Below, one piece after another: positions 47,076 through 56,905 of a stretch of 64,000 nt of DNA. Numbering within the stretch: the stretch's first letter is position 1; each line of letters starts with the position of its first letter. The position numbers were made by a program, and so were the translations under genes. The stretch comes from Halichondria panicea (lineage: Eukaryota > Porifera > Demospongiae > Suberitida > Halichondriidae): the NCBI RefSeq assembly GCF_963675165.1, contig NC_087386.1, positions 6,516,066 to 6,580,065 on the forward strand, written 5' to 3'. The notes beneath the pieces were generated by a model, which made no database searches, was not told the origin of the DNA, and saw nothing but the letters and a program-made list of their open reading frames with translations.

Positions 47076-47230
47076 TTATAGCTACACTTCATTTCTTTCA
47101 AAATACCGCTTAAAGCAACAAACAATGGCATACAGTGTCTTTGGTACTCTGTTCCTGTTTGCTTGCGAATTTCAAGGACAAACTTTCCCAACCAGTATGC
47201 AAAGTCTGGCACAGGCATTTGTATATAGCA
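47076..47230 (-). pseudogene. DUF3504 remnant, N-terminal part
   Basis: The minus strand encodes M-P-V-P-D-F-A-Y-W-L-G-K-F-V-L-E-I-R-K, then T-E-Y and L-F-V-A-L-S-G-I-L-K. This is the conserved N-terminal block of the family and the paralog of 37931. It stops at the foldback element border. Confidence 0.6.
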
Positions 47231-47488
47231 ATGGTGTTGTTGGGTTTACTCGGTCAACTTCAACAGCTTTTGCAATCCGTCCAGAGTTTAACACCCCACT
47301 CCGTACAACGCATTAGTTTTAACTGGAATAGCAGAAGAACGCAGTTTAACTCTTTGGAGTCATGCACTTACAGGTGCAGCAAATCTACTAGCCATTTTGT
47401 TGCCAAAAAAATGGCTACAGTATACTGATTTTTCGAACCATAGTATACGGAGCAATCCGGCAAGTGGTCACGTGAAGTACTAAAACAT

Positions 47489-47638
47489 TTAGAACACACC
47501 TACCCAAGACCACGTGCTTTAATGCCAGTGCCTTGGATTGGCTACGTAATGCACTCGGCTCCGCCTCGAGCATTACGTTAACCTCGAGCCAATCCTCGGC
47601 ACGCATTAAAAACACTTAATCTTGGCTATAGGTGTGTT
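47489..47638. mobile_element. Small MITE, sister of 37552-37715
   Basis: TTAGAACACACCTACCCAAG and CTTGGCTATAGGTGTGTTCT are inverted ends. The core has CGAGCATTACGTTAACCTCG. Non-coding. Confidence 0.65.
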
Positions 47639-48131
47639 CTAAATATTACTTAGATGATGAACATAGCTGAGCTATATATTTGCTCTACAGTACGATAGCT
47701 AAAGGTCAGAGGTCAGTTGGACATGACAGAACAACGACCTTTGTGCAGTACGATTTTTCTGGAGGGGCGCAGTAGCTAAAAGTACTAAATCCCTCGGTGT
47801 GTGCATGTGCATGCAAGCAAGGTATGCAGAAGTGTGTTTGTGTGTGTCTGTGTGTGTAGGCTGCTCAAGAAGTACTATCTATAGGCTTCGATTCTGGTAA
47901 CGTTTTCTTGGGTTTTGGTTCGTGGGTTTGGAAAAAGTTCTTTGTTCCGGAAATCAGGGCGTGACAAGCGATCATACTTGCAAATTTTCTGCACAACTCA
48001 TTGTCGATCGCACATGATGACCCTCACCACATAAGCTCTAAATGAAGACGTATACCACATAACTTCCGGGGCCGAACTCAGACTTCGGTTAGGTTTGTGT
48101 ATATGGAGAGTGCTGGTCGTTGGTGTGTCCC

Positions 48132-48865
48132 TAGCCTCGATCCCAGGCCGAGTTTTTGCTTTTATAACGGTTAGGGGAACAACTAGGCCTGGTACTAGTT
48201 GTCTGCGCATGCATCAAATTTTCATTGTATTTGTGGTCGGTAAAAATATTTAATAATACGCTCGAACGAGCAGGTCATACTCCAGTCCTGTGAGTATAGG
48301 ACAATATCAAACACGGTTAAACCCTTACCTCAAACTGTCCAGTCTCGTTCGTAATAGTATAGCCAAGAGGGAATATTAGCCATTGCTCCTGTACAGAGAA
48401 GTAGACATTCTAAATACGTGTAGATCTAAATTTCTCGGTTATAGTGTCATTGTCGACGAGCTGATGATGGCAGCACCAAGTTCACTAGCTCACACTCTTC
48501 ACTTGATCCACCATATTAATGATGATGAGTCTACCTAGATTTTGCCAAACATGAACAAAACTTGATAGCATAGGGCCCATACAAACATATCTGACCTTAA
48601 CATGCAAGCTTTATACCTCTTTCCCTTGTTGTTCAGTCTTCAGAATAAGCTTCACCTAAGAGCCATTCCAATCGATTCCAATAATGGTAAAACCTTCTAT
48701 ATATATAGTACAATAGTACACGAATATAAATGTCACGAAAGTGAACGAGAATATCCATTCGTCACAATCTGACGAACAACTGACGCATGCGCAGACAACT
48801 AGTACCAGGCCTAGTTGTTCGCCTAACCGTTATAAAAGCGAAAACTCGGCCTGGGATCGAGGCTA
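48132..48865. mobile_element. 734-bp inverted-repeat element with 9-bp duplication
   Basis: TAGCCTCGATCCCAGGCCGA ends are inverted over about 85 bp (through CTAGTTGTCTGCGCATGC). It is flanked by GTGTGTCCC and GTGTATCCC, one mismatch. The target was the D-to-A ankyrin intron motif TTGGTGTATCCCC. It is the short relative of the 10.6-kb element at 19199. Confidence 0.8.
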
Positions 48866-49227
48866 GTGTATCCCTGACATTATAATTAGTGTAGATAGTC
48901 ATGTGATATTGTATAACCTTTACTGGTCAAATTGTTGTAAATATTACAACAACAAAGGAGCATGCTATTAACTTGTCAATATTGATCAATTGATATTGGA
49001 TTGTGTGGTAGATTGTGAGAGCTTTGAAGTACTAGTTTTGCTGAGCTGCTTGACACTTGAAACTGGATTGGCTCGATCTGGAAGCACTGTTGACTTTGTA
49101 CTTTTTTTTTTATTCTTTTTTTTCTGGTGATCTTAACTGCTTATTCTCCTGTTCAGCCATTGTCTGTTGGCTACTGCTTCCATCTACACCACCTTTAAAG
49201 ATGCTAAGTTTAATATACTTTCTCCAG

Positions 49228-49347
49228 ACACAAGTCGTCTTTTGTGTGTCCTACTGTATCCCTTTACCGGTCAAATTGACCAGCTACAGCTTTTAAAGGC
49301 CACACATACTTCCATCGAGGCAGCAGCAAGGCATAATTTATCGACTG
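49228..49347 (+). CDS. Conserved unknown exon preceding ankyrin exons, second copy
   Basis: Homologue of 3887-4011 after the same acceptor TTTCTCCAG; it encodes L-L-C-V-L-L-Y-P-F-T-G-Q-I and L-L-K-A-T-H-T-S-I-E-A-A-A-R-H-N. Relative to the first copy it lacks nine bases and has four extra (TTAT) just before the donor, giving phase 1 where the next ankyrin exon is phase 0. Either an alternative donor is used or this copy is damaged. Confidence 0.5.
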
Positions 49348-49644
49348 GTTAGTGTGTGTGTGTGTGCACAAACATTGACCCACGCCCATCTTCTAAGCTA
49401 GTCTGGCCACGCCCTCCCCAAATTAGTTTTGCAAAGAGGCAGGAATTCGAGACTACTTCTAAGTCAAGTCTTCATTGGGGGGCGGCGATTAAATCAAGCT
49501 AAGTTGGTGGGTTGGGCTGACCACAAATTCAAATTTAAACTAAAGTGATGACCCTTTTCTTGATTGAATGGTAAAGGGATAATGAGTGGGTCTGTGATGA
49601 GTGATGGTTCAACTGCTCACACTATCTTAACTCTGCATGTATAG

Positions 49645-49743
49645 GATGGAGGCACTGCGTTGATGATAGCTGCTCAGAATGGTCATGTGAAGGCAGTGGA
49701 ATTGTTGATTGCATTTAAGGCTCAAGTTAACATTCAAACGAAG
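49645..49743 (+). CDS. Ankyrin-repeat exon, A-type
   Basis: Between TGTATAG and AAG|GTAAGA, 33 codons: D-G-G-T-A-L-M-I-A-A-Q-N-G-H-V-K-A-V-E-L-L-I-A. First of seven consecutive intact ankyrin exons. Confidence 0.85.
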
Positions 49744-49790
49744 GTAAGATTTTACTGCTTGTCTATCAGTAATTAATTGGATGTGTACAG

Positions 49791-49889
49791 AATGGAGGCA
49801 CAGCATTGTGTTTGGCCAGTCAGCATGGTCACTGTGGAGTTGTTAGAATGTTGTTGGAGGCCAAGGCTGACGTCAACATCAAGGATAAT
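49791..49889 (+). CDS. Ankyrin-repeat exon, B-type
   Basis: Between GTGTACAG and AAT|GTGAGT, 33 codons: N-G-G-T-A-L-C-L-A-S-Q-H-G-H-C-G-V-V-R-M-L-L-E-A-K-A-D-V. Short 47-bp upstream intron. Confidence 0.85.
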
Positions 49890-50034
49890 GTGAGTCACGC
49901 TGCATGGTGGTGTTTGTGTACTCTGCTGATTCCATGGTTGAGTGTGTGTACTGTCACCTCTGTGTATGAGTGGACTGAGTAGTGGACAGTGTACAATTAG
50001 CTAGTCCAGTTGCATGGTTTATTGTCTATAACAG

Positions 50035-50133
50035 GACAACCGGACAGCACTGCATGCAGCCAGTGACCATGGACATGATGAGATAGTGAAGGTCCTCTTA
50101 GCAGCCAAGGCTACAGTTAACACTCAGTCCAAG
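50035..50133 (+). CDS. Ankyrin-repeat exon, C-type
   Basis: Between CTATAACAG and AAG|GTTAGT, 33 codons: D-N-R-T-A-L-H-A-A-S-D-H-G-H-D-E-I-V-K-V-L-L-A-A-K-A. Very close to the canonical ankyrin consensus. Confidence 0.85.
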
Positions 50134-50193
50134 GTTAGTTTTGTTGCACAAAATTTCCTATTTACATTTTTTTCCTCCTATAATTATGTACAG

Positions 50194-50292
50194 TCGGGAC
50201 AGACCTCTCTTTGGTCAGCCAGTTTCAGTGGTCACCAGAAATGTATGGAGCTCCTAATCGATGCTGGGGCCTATGTTGATGTACCCACTGAG
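50194..50292 (+). CDS. Ankyrin-repeat exon, D-type
   Basis: Between TATGTACAG and GAG|GTGAGT, 33 codons: S-G-Q-T-S-L-W-S-A-S-F-S-G-H-Q-K-C-M-E-L-L-I-D-A-G-A. Followed by the standard D-to-A intron. Confidence 0.85.
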
Positions 50293-50518
50293 GTGAGTGT
50301 AAGTAGCTGTACACACATCTCAGAGGCCTCTAGCCACAGAGCCTCCCCATGTTCTGTTGACCTGATCCATTAGACAACAAAGCTAGTCAAGTTTGTGTAG
50401 AGAGCACTGGTAGTTGGTGTATCCCCTGATTAGTGTAGATAGTCATGTGATATTGTATAATGAGTAGGTCTATGATGAGTGATGGTTCACCTGCTCACAC
50501 TATCTTGACTCTGTACAG

Positions 50519-50617
50519 GGTGGAACCACTGCGTTGTGGGTAGCTGCTCAGAATGGTCATGTGAGGGCAGTTGACATGTTGATTGCATCAAAAGCTCAAG
50601 TTGACATTCAACAAAAA
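50519..50617 (+). CDS. Ankyrin-repeat exon, A-type
   Basis: Between CTGTACAG and AAA|GTTAGA, 33 codons: G-G-T-T-A-L-W-V-A-A-Q-N-G-H-V-R-A-V-D-M-L-I-A. Opens the last module before the CARD-like exon. Confidence 0.85.
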
Positions 50618-50664
50618 GTTAGATTTACTGCTTGTCTGCTTAAAATTATTTGGTTATTGTACAG

Positions 50665-50763
50665 GATGGAGCCACTGCGTTGCACATGGCCAGTCAGAAT
50701 GGTCACTGTGAAGTTGTTAGAATGTTGTTGGAGGCCAAGGCTGACGTCAACTTTAGGACTAAT
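50665..50763 (+). CDS. Ankyrin-repeat exon, B-type
   Basis: Between TTGTACAG and AAT|GTGAGT, 33 codons: D-G-A-T-A-L-H-M-A-S-Q-N-G-H-C-E-V-V-R-M-L-L-E-A-K-A-D-V. This is the best intact reference for the exon destroyed at 19199. Confidence 0.85.
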
Positions 50764-51040
50764 GTGAGTGACGCTGCATGGTGGTGCTTGTGTACTCCGC
50801 TGATTCCATGGTTGAGTGTGTGTACTGTCACCTCTGTGTATATGAGTGGACTGAGTAGTGGAGAGTGTACAATTAGCTGGTACAGTTGCTGCTTGCATGT
50901 CATAGTGAGGGTTTATTTGCAATGTTTACTTTGACGATAATTATTAGTTTATCACATGCGATATACAGCAAACTAGCTATTAATTTTGTTTCTCACTTTA
51001 ATTTGCCACGGTATAATAATTGTTTGTGGTCTGTATACAG

Positions 51041-51136
51041 GGCAACCTGACAGCTCTGCATGTAGCCAGTAGGAATGGACATGATGAGATAATGGGGGCC
51101 CTCTTAGCAGCCATGGCTACAAACACTCAGACTAAG
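51041..51136 (+). CDS. Ankyrin-repeat exon, C-type, one codon shorter
   Basis: Between TGTATACAG and AAG|GTTGGT, 32 codons: G-N-L-T-A-L-H-V-A-S-R-N-G-H-D-E-I-M-G-A-L-L-A-A-M-A. One valine codon is missing near the end compared with other C exons. The next exon is the CARD-like one, with no D-type exon between, as at the left edge of the window. Confidence 0.8.
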
Positions 51137-51486
51137 GTTGGTTTTGTTTTACAAACACATTTCCCACAACATGCTGTTTGCATTTTGATTTGATTATGCT
51201 CTCGCAAACTTCTTAAAGTGCATTCATCAAGCCCTCTTTTGAGCAAGCATGGAATTCAATTGCAAATGCTTATTATAATTTTAATACACTTTATGAAAAA
51301 CATGCGCTCAGTTTACAACATTCATTACCTGAGGCCATGCTACGAATACAGTTGTCATACATATACAACTGTATTCATGTAAACAACCGAGGGTTAGCAC
51401 TTCAGTGCTCTAGTTAGTTTTTAAGGTATCTTGCTGCACACATGCAGAGTCAACATTACACATGGCAATATCTCCCCTCATTGCAG

Positions 51487-52117
51487 ACGACTACTGTTAC
51501 CCCTGAATACAAAGCCAACCCCCCTGTTACCCATGAACACAAAGCCAACCCCCCTGTTACCGGTGAACACAAAGCCAACCCCCCTGTTACCGGTGAACAC
51601 GAAGCCAATCCCCCTGTTACCGGTGAACACAAAGCCAACCCCCCTGTTATCGGTGAACACAAAGCCAACCCCCCTATTACCGGTGAACACAAAGCCAACC
51701 CCCCTGTTACCGGTGAACACAAAGCCAACCCCCCTGTTATCGGTGAACACAAAGCCAACTCCCCTGTTACCCGTGAACACAAAGCCAATCCCTCTGCTAC
51801 CCCTGAATATGAAGCCATCCGTAGCTGCAGAGTGGATCTGACAGAGAGGCTCTCTCCGTACTTTAAAGATGTAGCTAAACACTTACGTCAGAGTGGAGCA
51901 CTGACTGACAAACAATGCCAGGAAATCATCAGTGCTGAGATGCTCCTAAACTATGTTCTTGTGGACATCAAAGACCCAGACACCACATTGGATGCTTTTG
52001 CAGGCTTTGTGACAGCAATGAAACAAAGTGGAAACACGTACTTCCAAACTTTTGTCAGGGACAAAATTGAAGCGAAACGAAGGGACTTCTATAGAGAATT
52101 GCTCCAAGTTCCACCAG
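51487..52117 (+). CDS. CARD-like death-fold exon with ten-residue repeat leader, intact
   Basis: Acceptor CATTGCAG, donor CCAG|GTATGT, 631 bp, phase 0 in and phase 1 out, fully open. Residues 1-107 or so carry about ten copies of P-V-T-G-E-H-K-A-N-P (30-bp DNA period). Then comes C-R-V-D-L-T-E-R-L, F-K-D-V-A-K-H-L-R, G-A-L-T-D-K-Q, A-F-A-G-F-V-T-A-M-K-Q-S-G-N-T-Y-F-Q-T-F and R-R-D-F-Y-R-E-L-L. The six-helix spacing and the G-A-L-T ... S-G-N-x-x-F pattern fit CARD best; DED is the alternative. It would mediate homotypic assembly. The join to the TIR exon is in phase. Confidence 0.85.
51503..51813 (+). repeat. 30-bp coding minisatellite
   Basis: About ten units of AAAGCCAACCCCCCTGTTAC plus CGGTGAACAC, differing at a few positions (CCGGT, TCGGT, CCATG, CCCGT). 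Because the unit is a multiple of three, other frames and the reverse strand are also open; those are by-products. Confidence 0.85.
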
Positions 52118-52171
52118 GTATGTAATGATGGTTAAATAGTGATGATATTAGGAATTTTCTCATGTTCACAG

Positions 52172-52608
52172 GTTTAAAGGCTCAGGAATTCGATGTCTTC
52201 ATCAGCTACAGCCATGAGGATGACACCAAACACACAGTGGACACTCTTTTGCGTCCTCAACTGGAGCTAAAAGGCCTCACTGTGTTTGTGGACAGAGATA
52301 ATCTTCGTCCTGGGGACAAATGGCGATCTGAGATTACCTCCGCCATCAAAACCTGCAAAGCCTTCGTTGTTGTGCTCACTAAACGCTACGTGAGGTCCTT
52401 GTACTGCAATGGAGAGTTTTACGAAGCAGAAGCTCTTGGCAAGCGTATGTTCCCAGTGGTGTGCGAGAAGGGATGGGAAAAGGTACCTGGAGGTGCTTCT
52501 GTGACGGAGATAGTGAAGGAGGTTCAGTATGTCTCTCTAGTGGCAGAGGACAGCGAGACACAGCTGACAGATTTGGTCCAAAGTATCAAAACGTCAGTCA
52601 GTGGATAA
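52172..52608 (+). CDS. TIR-domain terminal exon, intact, with stop
   Basis: Joined in phase 1 after a 54-bp intron (G|GT), it encodes F-D-V-F-I-S-Y-S, V-D-R-D-N-L-R-P-G-D-K-W, F-V-V-V-L-T-K-R-Y, Y-C-N-G-E-F-Y-E and M-F-P-V-V. The putative catalytic Glu codon is 52414-52416. In other copies the exon ends at AAAG|GTCAGT. Here it reads AAAACGTCAG, the donor is gone, and translation runs six codons to TAA. The product would be an ankyrin-CARD-TIR protein ending with TIR. Confidence 0.85.
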
Positions 52609-53020
52609 ACTGTGCGAGTATACATATGATTCTAAGTAGGTATAGATAGATCTATTGTTTTGTTAGCAAACTTATACTTCTTGTTCTTAGCCTATAGACA
52701 TGTAGATCTTGCTAGGTAGATCTTGTTAGCTAACTGCTGTATTATTTATAGATTTTGTACATGTATATGTAGATCTTGACTATAAGAGTGTTGTTGCTTG
52801 GCCTATAATTATATATCGTAGAAAGTAGATTATTAGCACATGCGCTCATGGGGTCAATAGCAGAGCTCTATAGTCTCATGAATCAACGACCGTCTCTTTG
52901 AACTTTTTTTGGCCAGATCGAAATTCCGACCTGACCGATCAGATTAACAATTATAGGAAATAAAAAAGAAGCGTATGCGTTCTACATGTCGGACGCATTT
53001 ATAGCAGGCGCTTGTATATA

Positions 53021-53258
53021 CCGTATATATAGTGCGAAATTTTCGAGGCACTTATATTTCGTTGAATGGCCTCTAAAAGCATTTTGTTGCACAATGTTCG
53101 TGGAATGACTGCTTACCGGAAGCCACGCCTTTAATCTTTGCACATTATAGCAGATAATTTAATTAAAGAACAATTTTCGTGGACTTAATTTTTGTGTAGG
53201 ATTGCTAACCCACGAAATCCGCGAAAAATAAGCCCCTCGAAAATTTTGCGCTATACGG
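53021..53258. mobile_element. TA-flanked MITE (CCGTATAGCGCG family)
   Basis: CCGTATATATAGTGCGAAAT and TTTTGCGCTATACGG ends next to TA; the interior matches 44742 and 55284 (TGCACAATGTTCG, GACTGCTTACCGGAAGCC). Confidence 0.7.
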
Positions 53259-54243
53259 TAGTTGGCTATTGTTAGCCAGTCAAGGAGCTATATAGTAGGT
53301 TGAGTTGACTGCACTAGCTATAGGCCTGTGCAACACTTTTCTTTCATTTAGCAATGTTCTTGGAGCAAGCTAATTCATGCATAGCTGCTAGTCAAGCGTT
53401 TGCGTTGATCTTTGCTGCGTTGCACGATAATACATTCTTCTGGTTAATGACACTAACGTATTAAATGACATTTCATTGTGCAATGACCTTCCTTCAGACT
53501 AAACTGCTCATACAGTCTCTTTCCTAGGAAGGGCGGCTGATTCATGAGACTAAGCTCTACGCTTATATTCGATAATGTGCCTTCAATGCAGTCATTTTCG
53601 AGCCCCACCCAGTAACCGGATGTCTCTGTACATGTGACAGAGATGACTTGATAGTTTTATAGTCTCTGGTCCAGCCCATGCAGAGGAGTAGGAAAATGTT
53701 TTTGTAAGGGGGTGCTTTACAAATCTGGGGATGCCCCCGGAACATTTTGGCATTCTACATTCCCGCAGATTAATTTTGAGCAAATTTGATATTTATAAAA
53801 TTATCAGTATCAAAATTTAAATTGGATTAATTGTTCTGCTATTATTATACTTTAAATCTGTTAAGTGGGTATGAATATACAATAAAAAAAGATTGCATTG
53901 TGTCATTGTACTTCGGAGGAATGTTTCAATCTTTGCAGTGAAGAAAACGAACGTTCGGCAGTTAGACAGCATGCCTATTAATTTTTAGGATCCAATTACA
54001 CTTAATCTATAATAGTCTAGCTACCCTCTTTTAGTAGCTGTTCATGGAGACTTACCATTGATGTCAAAAATGAGAGGACACTTGCTTGTTGCAGATTCGC
54101 AATGTGCTTGCTCTTTATAAGAGATATATTATACGATGTGGTTCATCTAGCTGACCTTTGTACTGTGTACGTAACTATGCATAATAGCTAGCTGTTCTGA
54201 ACTTCATGGAGGCAAGTAGGTAAGGTAGCTTGAGATAAGGGGG

Positions 54244-54855
54244 TAGTCTCGAATACCCGCCTCAACCTAAAAGCTTGAGCTGGTCAAACTCACATATGAA
54301 CTTTGTTCTGCACAGTCAGCAAAGTCAAGTGGGGCTACACGCCCACAAGCATAGTGATAAAGCCACAAGCCACCGCATGTTAGGGACAGAACATACACAG
54401 AGGGCTATATCAGACAGTGTATCAATTAAGGCCGGCTAGGAGTTGAAAGCCTACGAGAAAAACACTGAGCTTGAAGCCATCATTGCACAGAGCTAGAGGG
54501 CCATGAAACCATGGTCGACGGTCACATTATATTCACATAAATGAGCATTTAGGCTGTTAATTTCGACAAGGTGTTCCAAAGGTCCTGTTGCTAGTCTGGA
54601 GAGTTCTAGTATCACATCCTTACAACTCTCTCGATGAGTTTTCCTACGTCGCCTTCTGTCAGGGGCTAACTTCTTTCTACTAGTAACAATCCATGCTCCG
54701 TGGCGGTTAGCTATAATGATATTCATGTAGACTATAATTTTATTCATGTTGTGGTCAATTAAATGTCCAAGAAATTCCTGGACACACTTGAACCAAACCT
54801 CAATGTGAGTTTGACCAGACTCAAGCTTTTAGGTTGAGGCGGGTATTCGAGACTA
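54244..54855. mobile_element. 612-bp inverted-repeat element with perfect 9-bp duplication
   Basis: TAGTCTCGAATACCCGCCTC and GAGGCGGGTATTCGAGACTA are exact inverted ends continuing for about 50 bp. ATAAGGGGG flanks both sides (54235-54243, 54856-54864). A minus-strand frame at 54493-54747 has an R-R-R-R-R-K stretch but no recognised family. Confidence 0.85.
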
Positions 54856-55134
54856 ATAAGGGGGTGCTCCAGCACCCTGAGCACCCGTGCTTCCTACGCC
54901 ACTGCCATGCTTTAGAAAAACCTCTGGTCAAGTTCCTATGTCAAAACATAATTATTAGCTGTTGAAAATACAGGCCTAGGGGTGGGGGTTTTTGGAGCTC
55001 AAAGGAGGCTGGAACTAGAATGTTACTAATGCCAAAACTTTTCTTGTAGGCTAGTTTTTAGTGTCTGTATAACATTATTTTGTAGGGGGGTCAAACTCAA
55101 ATTTACTCGTAAGCATGCAGAGATGCAAGTCTTG

Positions 55135-55281
55135 AGGCCTGCTGTAGATCAGTTCAGATTAACAGATGGTGAAAAGAGTGATGTATGTTTAATTGGAATG
55201 GGTACTGCTTTTCCAACAAACCTTGGCATGCAACGTATAGGGCACTACTGGATATTGTGCTGAAGCTGAATAAAATAAAAA
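55135..55281 (+). pseudogene. Death-domain remnant
   Basis: Matches 58641-58831 (L-T-D-G-E-K-S-D-V, G-M-G-T-A-F, A-T-Y-R-A-L-L-D-I-V-L-K-L-N-K) but lacks the segment of about 33 bp after S-D-V, has other small deletions, and stops at the MITE. It could be the former last exon of the 51-52 kb gene. Confidence 0.6.
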
Positions 55282-55283
55282 TA

Positions 55284-55517
55284 CCGTATAGCGCAAAATT
55301 TTCGAGGCACTTATATTTCGTGGATTGGCCTCTAAAAACCATTTCGTTGCACAATGTTCGCGGAATGACTGCTTACCGGAAGCCACGCCTTTAAATATTT
55401 GCACGAAAGCAGGTAATTCTAATTAAAGAACGCTTTTCGTGGACTTAATTTTCGTATAGAATTCTAACCCACGAAATCCGCGAAAATTAAGCCCCTCGAA
55501 CATTTTGCGCTATACGG
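55284..55517. mobile_element. TA-flanked MITE at a TIR-exon border
   Basis: CCGTATAGCGCAAAATTTTC and AACATTTTGCGCTATACGG, with TA on both sides (55282-55283, 55518-55519). Left of it is Death-domain sequence, right of it the middle of a TIR exon, so it marks or sits on a deletion breakpoint. Confidence 0.75.
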
Positions 55518-55519
55518 TA

Positions 55520-55888
55520 CTCTTTTTTGCGCCCTCAATTGGAACAAGAAGGTCTCACTGTGTTTGTGGACAGATCTAGAGATGGCATTCGTCCTGGGGA
55601 CAGATGGCGATCTGAGATTGCCTCCACCATCCACACCTGCAAATCTTTTGTTTGTGTGCTCACTCAACGCTACGTAAGGTCCGTGTACTGCAATGGAGAG
55701 CTGTACGAAGCAGTAGCTCTTAAGAAATGCATGTTCCCATGCAGTGGTGTGTGAGGAGGGTTGGGGAGATGTGCCTGCATGGAGGTGCTCCTGTGATAGA
55801 GGTGGTACGGGGCATTCTGTATGTCTCACTAGTGGCAGAGAACAGCGAGACACAACTGACAAGACTGGTGCAAAGTACTATTAAAGGT
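55520..55888 (+). pseudogene. Truncated, frameshifted TIR exon
   Basis: Starts at L-R-P-Q-L-E-Q-E-G-L-T-V-F-V; box 1 is missing. It keeps I-R-P-G-D-R-W, V-L-T-Q-R-Y and Y-C-N-G-E-L-Y-E-A. Extra TGCA (about 55736) and CATG (about 55774) each shift the frame. The donor AAAG|GTCAGT is retained. Confidence 0.7.
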
Positions 55889-55985
55889 CAGTCAGTGCAC
55901 ACATTCTCATAGTGCATGTTACTGTTCCAACATATAGCTTATTTTGAAGTACATTGATGATATTGAATTCATTTTGCACTGAGAA

Positions 55986-56046
55986 ACTGTAGCACCTTTA
56001 TATCACCTGTTGCAGTAGCTCCAGGAATCTACCCACCGATCATGCT
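55986..56046 (+). pseudogene. Degenerate linker exon
   Basis: Recognisable by CACCTTTATATCACCTGTTG and the GCTG|GTAAGATG donor. The acceptor reads TTTTGCACTGAG instead of TTTTGCAG, and part of the G-S-S segment is deleted. Confidence 0.5.
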
Positions 56047-56111
56047 GGTAAGATGATGCTATATTTACTTGTTATTGTTGGTGCAAAATGTGTTATTATC
56101 CCTCATGCAGC

Positions 56112-56249
56112 AGGCCCATCGTCCTCTGTAATGGAAGATGTGTGTAAGAAGACTGGAGTGAGTGATCAATAACTCAATCAAGAAATCCCTGAGAGTGACA
56201 TCATTCTAATCGCAGAGAAATTTTCTAACCTACTGAGCCGTGCACAAGG
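56112..56249 (+). pseudogene. Death-like exon fragment with in-frame stop
   Basis: Encodes S-S-S-V-M-E-D-V-C-K-K-T-G-V-S-D-Q then TAA where a sister copy has CAA, then L-N-Q-E-I-P-E-S-D-I-I-L-I-A-E-K-F and L-L-S-R-A-Q, with donor AAG|GTATAT. Confidence 0.55.
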
Positions 56250-56508
56250 TATATGCAGTACTCTAAATCATAATATCAAACGTATCCTTATTATCCTGGC
56301 ATTTGTGCGAGGGGAGCAAAATTTAATGTTGTACGTGTAAAAAATTAAGGGGTGTGAGATGACATGTATCTAGCATTACTATAATTATACTGCCCTCTAT
56401 TAAGAATATTGTTCACCAGAACCACTCAATTGTATACCCATCGAGTTTATTCTAGAAGTTATTTCCGAGGGGACCAAATGAACCCTGTTGATTGTTGTAT
56501 TTGTACAG

Positions 56509-56779
56509 GTTTTGACAATTGACGATCTACAACATGTTTACGAGAAACTACACACTGCACAAAGTGCCAGCCCTCACTGGTTCAATCTGGGATTGGCTCT
56601 AGGTTTAACTAATCCTGTTCTCACCAACATCGATAGCAAGCATCGTGGCGATAATGTGTCGTCTTTACGTGCAATGTTGGCTGAGCTTCTGAATACGAAA
56701 GATGTAACATGGAGTCTCCTGACAGATAGTGTCAAAAAGTCCACAGTGGATCTCAAAAATTTGGCTGATAGCGTCACAG
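56509..56779 (+). CDS. Death-domain exon 1 (locus 5)
   Basis: Between TTTGTACAG and CACAG|GTAACC, 90 codons plus one base, open. V-L-T-I-D-D-L-Q-H-V-Y-E-K-L, H-W-F-N-L-G-L-A-L-G-L, M-L-A-E-L-L and V-T-W-S-L-L match 9814-10087 almost throughout, including the intron start. Confidence 0.75.
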
Positions 56780-56905
56780 GTAACCATTTTCAGTGTTCAT
56801 GCATTTGACCTTGTGTGTGTTTAATTATAAATGCTCTGATATAAACTATCATGAAAATGTACACGTCCGCTGTCATTTTAGTGATGCCTTTTCCTTTGCA
56901 TTCAG

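Larger units (their letters stand above)
52609..55134. other. Intergenic/repeat stretch
   Basis: Holds a TA-flanked MITE (53021-53258) and a 9-bp-TSD element (54244-54855). The remaining AT-rich sequence shows no exon with domain similarity. Confidence 0.5.

Noticed and set aside
51456-51882. Two long open frames on the minus strand and a second + frame
   Set aside because: By-products of the 30-bp coding minisatellite, which is open in several frames because its unit is a multiple of three.
54493-54747. Basic 84-codon minus frame in the 54244 element
   Set aside because: Only a short R/K-rich stretch; no transposase motif visible.
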